DNA from: Xiphydria camelus
Lineage: Eukaryota; Arthropoda; Insecta; Hymenoptera; Xiphydriidae
Length of the DNA stretch: 64,000 nt
Direction: 5' to 3'
Assembly: GCA_963678675.1 (NCBI GenBank)
Contig: OY783194.1
Span: forward strand, 8,795,744 to 8,859,743
The notes below the pieces were generated by a model. That model saw only the letters and a program-made list of their open reading frames with translations. It made no database searches and had not been told where the DNA came from. The translations under genes were made by a program, and so were the position numbers. Shown in pieces: positions 53,114 to 63,496 of this stretch; the first letter of the stretch is position 1, and each line of letters begins with the position of its first letter.

Positions 53114-53853
53114 GGGGGTATTACCGTCTAGACGCTTCAAAAATTCGATTTTTTTTGCATTTTCTTATAATTTGGGGTTTTGAGAATGTGTCTCTAAAAA
53201 ATACTAATTTAAAATTCGTAGAACTCCCATAGTTACAGAGGCTTAAAGGCTGCGGTGCGTTAGGGGCGCAGCAGGCATGGCAAAATTTAAACGGGTTTTT
53301 CTCGAAACGACATTCTTCAAGTCGGGCGCACGTTTTTCTCAAAAACTATTGGACCGATTGACTTCTGGTTTTGCACACATTTCGAGGGAACCTTCACCTA
53401 TAGTCTGAACTAGAATGATACCGATAGCTTGAATATTTTAGCCCTGCTCTCATATTTTAGTTGACAATTTTTCGGGAAAATTAAACCTTTACTTTCAAAC
53501 AGCTGCGATTCCGATAAAAAATTTCGTACTTACTTAGTTCTAGTTCAGACGATAACTACATTCATATAGATTTAAAAAAAGTTTGTTCTTCTGCTTCAGA
53601 CGATTAGAACCGCCACAACCTGTGCGCCCAATTGGACGAGCGTCTTACGCTACGACCTGCATAACAGCGCATAACTTGTATAGATTCCAATAAAATGTTT
53701 TATAAAAATTTGTGTTGTTAGTTAAAATATGTCTTATCATGCGTCAAAAATCCCGGCACTCTCTCTCTCTCTCTGTCTGTAGGTTTGATAGTTTTCGCAA
53801 AATTAATTCCTAAAAATTATTTTAAAAACAAGCTTCTAAACGGTAATACCCCC
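53114..53853. mobile_element. TTAA-flanked TIR element (740 bp)
   Basis: GGGGGTATTACCGT and its complement ACGGTAATACCCCC are the ends. TTAA is at 53110-53113 and 53854-53857. Minus-strand frame 53121-53342 shows no known domain. The TTAA suggests piggyBac-type mobilisation, although the ends start with G instead of C. Confidence 0.7.
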
Positions 53854-53982
53854 TTAAGATGCCGTACAAATGAGTCCTATCGATTAAAAAATCTTTATCA
53901 CGTTGGTTTTACAGAAAAAAATATTTAACAATACTTAAAGAAAATGGCACTATAATGTCCGTTAGTGCGAACATCAACGTAC

Positions 53983-55031
53983 CTGTTTCGGTATAAAACC
54001 ATTGCTAGAGTCGCTAGGCTTAGCAATAAGAATGGGAGAGCCTTCGATTCTGTTCAACAGCGTCCATCCTTCGGTATCTAAAGTGTACCTCTCGCCAGGC
54101 GCTGTATTCGTCGGAGTAGTAGGAGTTTCCTTACTCGGAGATTGCTTTTCCGGTCTCGAGTCTTCATCGTTCTCGAAACTCACCAACTTTTTTCCTTCTT
54201 CGGGAAACTTTGGGGTACTCTTTTCATTTGGAAAAACTGTTGTCGCCCGATTGCCGTCATCATTTTCAGTGCGCTCGTTAGAAGCAGCTGCGGAGGCGCC
54301 GCCGCTACTATTATTCGCCCCAGTCGTTTTTTTATCGCCTTTAACTTCGACGCTAACGTCGATGCCAAGCGGATCCAGGAGATGCGCAATATTTTCGCCA
54401 AGACTTTTCAGTAGTTCAACGTGAGACTCCAAGGGCTGTGGCTGCTTCGTTGTTTCCTCGGCATTAGGTGCGCTGGCTTTTGACGGAGTCGCTTCCTTGG
54501 CAGGACAAGCACCCTCATTCGGATGATTGGCCCAATCATTCATGTAAGTCACTAGAGTATCCAGCCAAGACGGATTTTCTCCACAGTCGTTTCGTTCGAG
54601 GCGTCCTCTGTTCTTGTGCGGACATCCTCCACGTACTTCCTCCTTGTTGGAAAAAAATTCGGCCCTCCGAACTACTTTCTTTACACAATGGGCCAATTTC
54701 TTGCTATACGAATGTTTCCACTGCATTGGTGTGGAAATACGAATCATGCAATGCTCCGAGTGCAGCCCTAGATACTCGCAGTCCATACAGAGATCAAAAT
54801 CATCACATTGCAAGCATTTGTAGCGAAACCCTTGCACGTTATTTAGGCAACTGTCACAGGTAACGCCGAAGTGAACGAGTCCATGCTCTCTTGAAAAATG
54901 TCGATTGTTTCCGGCTGAATCCGCAGTATGTAGGGTTACGTAGTGCTCTCGTATCAACCTATATTTTGTTTCTTTCAAGGCGATCTGCAACTCCTCGTCG
55001 CTTGATATTACAATGTTGTCTCCTTCAGAAT
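53983..55031 (-). CDS. ref(2)P: ref(2)P / sequestosome-1 (p62), internal exon: PB1 end, ZZ finger, LIR
   Basis: The acceptor is TTTCAG before 55031 and the donor CAG|GTACGT after 53983. The exon opens with DSEGDNIVISSDEELQIAL, the acidic OPCA-type end of a PB1 oligomerisation domain. A ZZ zinc finger follows: TCDSC, YKCLQC, LCMDCE and HSEH. A long polar linker with SPSKETPTTPT-like stretches comes next, then TEGWTLLNR, a WxxL LC3/Atg8-interacting motif preceded by acidic residues. The UBA domain is in the next exon 18 kb away. p62 is a cytoplasmic selective-autophagy receptor: PB1 polymerises, ZZ binds ligands such as N-degrons, LIR binds Atg8, UBA binds ubiquitin. The start of PB1 (first exon) was not found between 55044 and 64000. 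The reading is fully open, so this is the live host gene. Confidence 0.93.
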
Positions 55032-55284
55032 CTGAAATTTGCAATTTTACATATTATTCTGATTATATTCAGTTCAAAAGTTCTAGATGCATAAAAAATA
55101 AGTATTAGGTCTTCTAAATTTAGGATAGAGAATACTCGAGCTGAGTGACGGAGATTTCTTTGGTAATACAAATTTTTGAATTACGATTTGAGGTTTGCAT
55201 TGCTACAGGCAAAAATAAATGATTAAGAAGACTGTTCCGTCGCACGTCAAGCGGACGTCTACATATCGTTTCTTACCGTTCATA

Positions 55285-55891
55285 ACACAGGTTTACAAAA
55301 AAAAAAGTCCGGACTATTTGACCGGACCATAGTATTCCGAGGTATTTTTGCGTCCTGAATCCGATCCCGAGGTCATATGAGCCCCATCACGTCAGGAAAA
55401 CGAGATTTCAAGGTCATTTAGAGGTTAAAATGACCATTTTTTGGAACTGGACCCGGGACAATTTCTCAAGCGACCTGTTGAATTGGAGGGTAGCTGTTTA
55501 GGTCTTGAATACCTTCCAAACATTGGAATGGAGTCCTAAATCTCGACCGGGACTATCACAGAACCACCCCAGTGGATAAAATGTTGCCATGATCGTTGTA
55601 TCTCACGGATTACGATTTCCCTGTCAAAGCATCCAATTCCGGCGATCCGTTCACTGTGACATATTGACAGTGGACCCCCAGCACTGACCCTAATGGCCTT
55701 AGAACCTTGGAGTCATGCTCTGGGTGCTGCTCAGGGCAGTCCCATTTCCTTATTTATTTATTTCGAAATCTCGTTTTTCTGACGTGATGTGGCTCAGATG
55801 ACCTCGGGATCGGATTCAGGACGCAAAAATACCTCGGAATACCATGGTCCGGCCAAATAGTCCGGACTTTTTTTTTTCTGTAAACCTGTGT
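55285..55891. mobile_element. foldback MITE in p62 intron 1 (607 bp)
   Basis: ACACAGGTTTACAAAAAAAA and its complement TTCTGTAAACCTGTGT form the ends. The arms (~130 bp) include AGTCCGGACTATTTG, AATACCTCGGAAT-type and GGATCGGATTCAGGACGCA sequences. No coding sequence. Confidence 0.8.
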
Positions 55892-56498
55892 AATCATCGC
55901 AGTCTAAATAGCGTGCTAATCTAGAGCTATGAGAGAGTTTTTGGACTGCTAAACTGCACGTCCTGGTTTTCGGTTATCGGTTATTGTGAGCACATGCGCA
56001 GATTTATTCCCTTAACGTTAACACCATCTTGTGGAAATTAGTTTTTGATCCTCAAGAAGGCGTTATGTAGGTATAACGTAAGTGTAGCGGACTACACTAT
56101 AAGGCGCGTTCGTATAGGCACGCCAGGCAGCGGCGACCCTCAGAGACGCGGCCGCTTCAGTTCAAGTTCGCATGCCGTAGCTGCACAGTGACAGTACTTC
56201 CTTTATTTCACTTACAACGCTTACAACTGTCATCGGTCGGGCACGTGCCGCTTTCCTCTAGACTCGGTCTTTCTTCTGACGCCATTGGTCCTTCTCCCTA
56301 CTCCCTAGGCACACTCTAGCGACAGTGCATTTCCGTTATCGCTTATTAAGCGTACCCTATTCTCCGTTTAATAAGGTATCACGTTATCGTTTAATAGCGT
56401 AATCGGTTATTATGAAGCCACTGCGCATGCTCAACATAACGTTTTACGTTTTACGTTCTAAAATTAAGGAGCTCAAGAACTCCCTAATCTCGCCATCG
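55892..56498. other. no gene recognised
   Basis: Contains a moderately GC-rich patch (56090-56330). CGGTTATTGTGAGCACATGCGCA (55970-55995) and GGTTATTATGAAGCCACTGCGCATGC (56404-56430) are similar in direct orientation. This stretch was searched on the minus strand for a PB1 first exon; none was recognised. Confidence 0.4.
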
Positions 56499-57049
56499 CA
56501 CAGTGGGGTATTTTAGCAATCTGGGTGGAAATAATTGATTTTTCCAATAACGCATATAATTAAAAATTCATTATATTCCAGTAGAAGAACATCCCTTTCA
56601 AATCACGGCATAGTTAGTTTTCTTAGAATTAGCTCCGAACCCTAAATAAAAAAAAATGGCTATAAACTTTCTTTACCTGGGATATACCTAAACGGTATTC
56701 TCGCTTCCTTACCAGTTGTTTGAGTTCACTCGACGAGTATACTTTACCAGCTTTCTGTTCTAATATTTGTGTATTCTTACTGTAATCTACTATTTATCAA
56801 GGTATGTTAACGAGTTTTAGTTTCTTGAAATATAATGTCATAAGCATGTAAATCATTTTTAAAATAAGGAGGCAATTAACGTACAAAGAAATTTGTATTA
56901 GCTAACTGAAATTAGATTTTAGTATGGTATACTGTATTATACCGGAATAAGCTTATATATTCTTGAAAGCTGGACTCTTAAGTTATTCAAAACATAAAAC
57001 ACTTAGTGCGCAAAACTGCGGATTCTAACATTTTTTACTAATTTTCAGA

Positions 57050-59101
57050 ATGGTTCCGCACATTTCTCATCAGTCGATTTTTGACATATGGGTTTCAAAT
57101 CCGAAAATGACAAGAACTGACGCCGTAATTGCATATGTTTTGAAAGAATTGGCCGACTTCTCATTGCCCAACGACGTTATAGTTAATTTGAAAGCAACAA
57201 TTAGAAGTTTGTGTCAAAAACTTCAGCAAAGATGGGCTAAAGCAGAAAGACATCGACAACGATTTTTGAGTGCTAATGCTTCGTGGCTTCAAGGAAATCT
57301 TACTTTTCTAGACACTGTCATCCAAGCTTTACCGGGAACTTCACAATGTAGTTCGAGGAGTAGGCCTGGTCGCCTCAAAAAAATTTTGAAGTCTGGTTAT
57401 AAGGCCAAGAAAGAAAAACTACAAAATCTGCTACAGTCAGCTAGTCAAGAAGAATTATCCATAGCCACAGAAATTAAATTTCGGAAGGCAGGGAAAAGAG
57501 ACTCTGCCGCAATAGTTAAAGAACTGTCTGCTAGTTCTCCTCAAAGAGGGACTGCAATCAAACACGCCCGAAAGTCTTTTATTCAAAAGCCAGCTTCACT
57601 ATCTGCAAATCAAGCGCTCGCACTAATAGTTGATGCCAAACTTTCAAGACATCAGTACAATATTATACGTCAACAAGTCATGCCAATAAATGCAAGGTTG
57701 TATCCTCCATACTACACAGTAAAAGAGGCTAAGCAGTTATGCTATCCTTCTGGAATAATTATCACAGAAACTTCAGCAGAAATACAACTTCAGGCACTCT
57801 CTCATTGATCATACTGTGATACGCTTGTGTCACGTCTTAGAAGAAGTTCTTGAAACATTACATTTACCGGCGAACAGTAACATAAATATAGTTATCAAAT
57901 GGGGCTGTGATGGTGCAGAACAAACGAAATATAGACAAAACTTTTCTGAAGAGGACCAGACAGACGAAAGTTTATTTAGTATTTCGATGGTTCCCTTGCA
58001 AATATACGCTGATGTTAACAACAATAAACAAATCATTTAGCAAAATCCTTCACCATCTTCAACACGGTACTGCCGTCCCATCAAATTTAGTTTCGCCAAG
58101 GAATCACCTGAGCTAATAAGAAAAGAAGTTAAGGGAGTTGAGAATCAAATTGCTGTGCTGTCTCCTACGAAGATAATTGTTAATGGCGTAGAAGTATTTG
58201 TGAAACCTACATTGATCTTCTGTATGGTAGATGGTAAAGTATGTAACGCGGTGTCATCATGTGTATCAACTCAAACCTGTTATTTGTGTGGTGCAAAACC
58301 CAGCGAAATGAACTATATAGACATTATTTCACAAAAGAGACTATAAATAAAAACTTTCTTTCCTTTGGAATATCACCGCTACATTCGTGGATTCGCTTTT
58401 TGGACTGTGTACTGCATATCTCATATAGACTTGAAATAAAAACATGGCAAGCTCGGGGCATCGAAAATAAAAACAAAGTCGCCCAAAAAAGAAAGTATAT
58501 CCAAGAGAAATTTATGAGTGAGTTTGGTTTGCTAATAAATATGCCCAAACAACAAACAGGCAACACAAATGATGGTAACACTGCTCGCAAAGTTTTCCGA
58601 AATGCTGAGAAGTCTGCCGAAATTACTGGTATCAATGTGGATCTCATCAAGCGCTTTCGCGTTATTCTGGAATGCTTGAATTGTGGCTTCCAGATAAACG
58701 TAGACAAATTTGATAAATATTCACAGGAGACTCGAGACTTGTACCTGAAAGAGTATTCTTGGTACCCAATGCCCGTAAGCGTGCATAAGGTATTACTTCA
58801 CGGAAGAGATATTATTGCTTCTGCTATTCTTCCAATCGGCCAATTTTCTGAAGAAGCACAAGAAGCAAGAAATAAGGATACTAGACACACACAATACAGA
58901 GAATTATATACCAGAAAAACATCAAGGATTGACACGAATACAGACTTAATGAATAGGTTATTAATTACATCAGATCCAGTTATTGCGAGTTTCCGTGCTG
59001 CTCCTAAAACTAAACGAGGGAAGATTATTCCCGAAGTACTGGATTTACTAGAAGAAACTTCACATGACCTGGATCCATCAAAAGGATCTCAAGAATATTA
59101 A
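57050..59101 (+). pseudogene. Transib transposase, nearly complete (RAG1-core-like)
   Basis: It opens after an ATTTTCAG acceptor with MVPHISHQSIFDIW (57050); an upstream exon may be missing from this reading. A helical/basic N-terminal region is followed by KWGCDGAEQ, aligning with the RAG1 CDG motif (first catalytic Asp). Then FCMVDGKVCNAV with QTCYLCGA, SPLHSWIRFLDCVLH, NDGNTARKVFRNAE, and GQFSEEAQEARNK, whose Glu aligns with the RAG1 third catalytic residue. Breaks seen: a one-base insertion near 57803, an in-frame TAG at 58038-58040 (Trp expected from copy 1), and a frameshift near 58340. The second catalytic residue was not placed with confidence. Intact relatives cut at CAC ends in the nucleus. 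Confidence 0.9.
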
Positions 59102-59337
59102 TCAATCAACAGCAATTCTAATTAGGCAAGTGATTCCTTTTTCGTGATTTTTTATAACAATTTTCATTTTAATACTGTACCTACTCTGTATTGTAAAAAT
59201 GGTCTGTTATTTAGTAGTTATAAAATTCTTAAAATAATAATTCTTAAGATACAGTCAGTTCTTTACTTTATTAATATGGCGGACTATATTTTCGAAAAGT
59301 TTGAATTTTTGCAAATATAATTTCATATTCGTAATCA

Positions 59338-59635
59338 GCAACCGAAAAAACCTCCCTGTACCAAATTTGGCATGAATCCGTCGATTTTCGAAAATCTCGT
59401 CCGCCATATTAGATCCGCCATTTTGAATGTTTAAAATCTGACTTCAGATTCGTGATCAGCGACCCGAAAAACCCCCCTATACCAAATTTGGCATGAATCC
59501 GTCGATTTTCGAAAATCTCGTCCGCCATATTAGATCTGCCATTTTGAATTTTTAAAATCTGACTTCAGATTCGTGGTCAGCGTCCCAAAAAACCCCCCTA
59601 TACCAAATTTGGCATGAATCCGTCGATTCATGTAA
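59338..59635. repeat. Transib 3' subterminal tandem repeats (121-bp period)
   Basis: Units begin (ACCAAATTTGGCATGAATCC) at 59360, 59481 and 59602, exactly 121 bp apart, for about 2.3 copies. Each has CCGCCATATTAGATCCGCCA, TTTTGAAT and CAGCGNCCC. The core is shared with copy 1 of Transib. Confidence 0.9.
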
Positions 59636-59671
59636 TTAATTCAGCCTAGATGGCTGAAATACCCCACTGTG

Positions 59672-60025
59672 CATCGGTCACAATAGCAAGGCGGGTGGTA
59701 TGTTTCGGCGAACCTAGGCTGCGAATGCAGCCCCGTACCTTTCCTAGAAAGGTTAATTACTGGACGGGTCGGAATAAGCCGTCTCCCGCAGTACCCACTT
59801 TAATCGATACCGCTATACGTCGAATACCAACAAGGGGAGGGCTCGACCCATGGGTCACCGATTTGAACGGCGTTTTGGTTAAACGGTAGCCAAAAGGGTC
59901 ATAAACAATCCCCTAAAGCGGTTGCTGCTAATGCGGCTTCATTTTTATTTATAAACAAGTTTTTTAGTTTTTACGCTGCCGGACCGGACGATAGTGGTCT
60001 GATTTTAAACGGCAGTTTTCAAAGC
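59672..60025. other. no gene recognised
   Basis: Sequence 59680-59930 is GC-richer than its flanks and open on the plus strand up to 59889, but shows no domain. It was considered as rRNA-like and rejected. It begins with the Transib target duplication CATCG. Confidence 0.4.
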
Positions 60026-60094
60026 GACGCAGTGGCGCAGTGGTTAAGGGCAAGTCTTACCACGCGGTAGGCTTGGGTTCGATTCTTGCTGCTG
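60026..60094 (+). tRNA. tRNA-like unit (possible pseudogene or SINE head)
   Basis: The A-box TGGCGCAGTGG (60033) and B-box GGTTCGATTC (60076-60085) have tRNA spacing, followed by a T-run (60095-60100) that would end Pol III transcription. Acceptor and T-stem pairing is poor, with several mismatches, so a functional tRNA is unlikely. No anticodon is assigned. Confidence 0.4.
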
Positions 60095-60553
60095 TTTTTT
60101 AATTTTTTTTTCACTTAAAAAAAATTATTTATTGTGAAATAGTAATTTTTATTGCAGATATAAAAAAATGCGATGAAAAAATTAATTTTGAGGAGAAATT
60201 TTGAAATTAGAAGTATGACTCATTACGAAATTCTAGGTTTTTGTCAGACTTCTGTTTAGCCCACAAATGGTTCAACCTACAAAAAATCCGGACTTGAATC
60301 TACAACATAGCAAATATAGGCCTGATCCCACAATCCTTGGATAGTCTGACCAATGGTTAAGTAGTGGTACCAATTTGAATGTTTAAAATTGTCTAACTCT
60401 TCGTTACATGTATGGTGTTTTAATCTCCGCTATCTATTTTCTTCAAACTGCAACAATACAACAACCGGGTAGGTAAAAGCTTATTAAACATTCAAGTTGA
60501 TACCCCTACTTAAACTTTGGTTACACTATCCAAGTACTGTGAAAGTATACGAG

Positions 60554-60908
60554 GGCAGAGTGAAAAGTCCGATACTTTTCTAGTAGATTGTGGTGCGCCT
60601 CAAAGTCTGTAAAGTAGCCCCCTGTTGCGGCGATGATCTCTTCGTTTGATGAGGATTTCTTTCCCGCCAGCCATTTTTTCAAGTCTGGGAAGAGAAAGAA
60701 GTCGCAGAGAGCCAAATCCGGTAAATAAAGTGGATGCGGCAGCAATTCGAACTTCAAACCGACCAATTTCGCTATTGCAATGGCAGACGAATGGGCAGGT
60801 GCATTGTCGTGGTGGAACAGAACTTTTTTTTCGCCAAATGGGGGCGTATACTCATCTTCGCGATCGCACTACTATCTACTAGAAAAGTATCGGATTTTTC
60901 ACTCTGCC
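60554..60908 (-). mobile_element. mariner internal-deletion derivative (355 bp)
   Basis: GGCAGAGTGAAAAGTCCGAT and its counterpart (one mismatch in the first 20) form the ends. TIR similarity runs over ~35 bp through ACTTTTCTAGTAGAT. It contains a minus-strand transposase relic and no other coding sequence. Confidence 0.85.
60560..60870 (-). pseudogene. mariner transposase catalytic-domain relic
   Basis: The minus strand encodes FHHDNAPAHSS (second catalytic Asp, HDNAPxH), FELLPHPLYLPDLALCDFFLF (third, PDLAPxDFF with L for the usual S/P residues), LKKWLAGKKSSSNEEIIA and an AHHNLLEKYR-like tail. Spacing between the second and third acids fits mariner D,D34D. The N-terminal HTH region and the first Asp are deleted. 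TIRs at both sides are kept, so it could have been moved in trans. Confidence 0.85.
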
Positions 60909-61205
60909 TACGTGAACGATGAGTGGCATGATTGATTGATCGTGATGGGTAGGAGAGATTAAGTGGGACTAGCATCTATCAGCGAATACACTCTTAAACT
61001 GGCGTAGATCAGATACACACCAGATTGTAACCAAAACTAGAGTGAAATCTAGTAAAAGTCAGGCGTACCTATCTGATTGAAGAGTCTCATCACTGATATT
61101 CGCCATTCCTGCTTTTCTACCCACCACGACCAATCGACGGCGGTATTCATCGTGTATGCTTCTACAAAATCGTATACGTTATATTTGCTATGTTGTAGAT
61201 CCAAG

Positions 61206-61866
<661 letters not shown>

Positions 61867-61868
<2 letters not shown>

Positions 61869-62697
61869 GTACAGGGTATACTATTGGACCTGCAAAAAGG
61901 ACCTTAAAAGGATTCCTTGGGAGTTATATCGCGTACACTTGTGGTCAATTTGGAACTATACCCGTACGTGTGTAGGTTCACTAGAATTTTCTTGACTACT
62001 TTCACCGTAATAGGGAGGTTCGGACCAAAAATATTTTATGTTATTTCTCTATGGAAACTATTATGCATGTATAAGTAACCATGTACGTGAAAGAATTTTT
62101 CAAAAAAAATAAAATTTACTACTTCAAATTGCACATTGTAACTCCGGCGATAACGTTAGGGACGAGAACGTTTTCTTATTGGTTTGACGTCACTTGCCAG
62201 ACACAAGCTCCGCCTTCTCCCGGGGAGCAGTGCAGGCATATAGCGCGAACGTGATTTAACTATCTGGCTCTCTTGAATCGGCAAATGTTTCGGGGGTGAA
62301 TCAGCGATGGTCAGAAGGGAGAAGAGCTAAGCTTCTATTTGAGGAAAGGCTTCTTGTTACTGTTGAATATTAATTTTTCATAAATTTGATCACGATACTA
62401 TCAATTTTTATGTAATCTTATTAGAATATAAGAGTAATTTGTATCTACAAACTATGTATGTATCAGCATAGATTTAAGATTGAATGATAATGATTACTTG
62501 GTCTGATTGAGGTCTTCTTTTGGGGTTTTTCCTTAATCCGTAGCAACAAATGTTGGACCATTGTTATGTTCCCCAAAAGCAAATTATTATAATAGATAAG
62601 AAAACTTCTACATTAATTTAATCGATTACTTCTTGAGTGAGAGTATTGAAATAAGCAAAAACTACTCGATGTTAGATATTTATAATTCTAAGTTTAA
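61867..62697. other. no gene recognised
   Basis: No coding or repeat structure was recognised, except that 62641-62690 (ATAAGCAAAAACTACTCGAT) matches the interior of the 2.4-8.6 kb element arms near 6390-6410. Confidence 0.5.
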
Positions 62698-62746
62698 CCC
62701 TTTCGCTCATGGTGACCACAAATGTGGACACGTGGATTAATGTATA

Positions 62747-63313
62747 CAGGGTGTTCGGAAAAAACACCGACACAGAAATAGGGGTGATAGGTTACGTCAT
62801 TACAAGTATTTTGATATAAGGGACCTATACCCGCAAGCGCCCCCTTCTGGAGATATCAACTTTTCAAGTTTATAACGACCGAGGTTGATCAAAGTAGAAT
62901 AATAAGAAACGTATCAAGATGGTAACGAATATTTAATTTTACGAGATACAAAAACAATGTACTACAGCAAATGCTCAAAATGACGGCCACCCATGTCTAT
63001 GCAACATCGGAAACGATTCTGGATAGATGTGCCACTGCGCAAACTGCTTGCGGAAAGGATAACCGCTTGGCTCAAGTCCTTGTACTTTTCGAAGATGATG
63101 CGGATACAAGGAGTTTTCATTTGTTTTTCAATTGTACAGGTAGACAAAAAACTCAATATTATTCTACTTTGATCAACCTCGGTCGTTATAAACTTGAAAA
63201 GTTGATATCTCCAGAAGGGGCGCTTGCGGGTATAGGTCCCTTATATCAAAATACTTGTAATGACGTAACCTATCACCCCTATTTCTGTGTCGGTGTTTTT
63301 TCCGAACACCCTG
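62747..63313. mobile_element. mariner-type MITE with ~165-bp TIRs (567 bp)
   Basis: CAGGGTGTTCGGAAAAAACA and its complement form the ends, with TA at 62745-62746 and 63314-63315. Arms run through GATAGGTTACGTCATTACAA and the GTTTATAACGACCGAGGTT region. The centre has a transposase tail relic. Confidence 0.85.
62962..63156 (-). pseudogene. mariner/Tc1-like transposase C-terminal relic
   Basis: The segment ends RFRCCIDMGGRHFEHLL. The R-x-C-I-x-x-x-G-x-HFEHLL ending is typical of a group of insect mariner-like transposases. The rest of the protein is absent. Confidence 0.6.
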
Positions 63314-63496
63314 TATATAAGGTCATATATCGCCATACAAATTAAAAATTAAATTTATAAATAAACTAAAAAAATTAAATGTATGCAAAAAAAATTTTTT
63401 TTTTAAATAAATTAAAATTTAAAGCATCGAAGAGCTGGAATATACATTATCAATTGTATGGCTGTAAAAATAAAAATTCGTGAGTGAAAGGGTTAA

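Larger units (their letters stand above)
35998..53982 (-). other. intron of ref(2)P, ~18 kb, transposon-filled
   Basis: This interval lies between the two phase-0 p62 exons. It has GTACGT at the 5' side and TTCAATTCAG at the 3' side. It contains a mariner relic, two large palindromes, a LINE on the same strand with a piggyBac insertion, TA-flanked elements and foldbacks. No other host exon was recognised. Confidence 0.85.
56499..59671 (+). mobile_element. Transib element, copy 2, with intact ends and TSD
   Basis: The left end is CACAGTGGGGTATTTTAGC at 56499. The right end, read inward, is CACAGTGGGGTATTTCAGC, ending at 59671. The 5-bp duplication CATCG is exact (56494-56498 and 59672-59676). 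CACAGTG is identical to the RAG recombination-signal heptamer, and at ~23 bp further in both ends have an A/T-rich block (AAATAATTG / AATTAATTA). This is the expected Transib arrangement. The element is 3173 bp and carries a Transib transposase with a few disabling changes and a 121-bp repeat array near the right end. Confidence 0.92.
62698..63492. mobile_element. piggyBac-type MITE, TTAA-flanked, with nested MITE
   Basis: CCCTTTCGCTCATGG at the left and TGAGTGAAAGGG at the right are the ends, with exact TTAA at 62694-62697 and 63493-63496. Without the nested 567-bp element it would be only ~230 bp. Confidence 0.85.

Noticed and set aside
56210..56330. Minus-strand short frame starting MASEERPSLEESG
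   Set aside because: It stops after about 25 codons, has no PB1 features and no splice evidence.
59672..59960. Possible rRNA or structured RNA downstream of Transib copy 2
   Set aside because: It did not match any rRNA segment I can recall, and no consistent hairpin pattern was seen.
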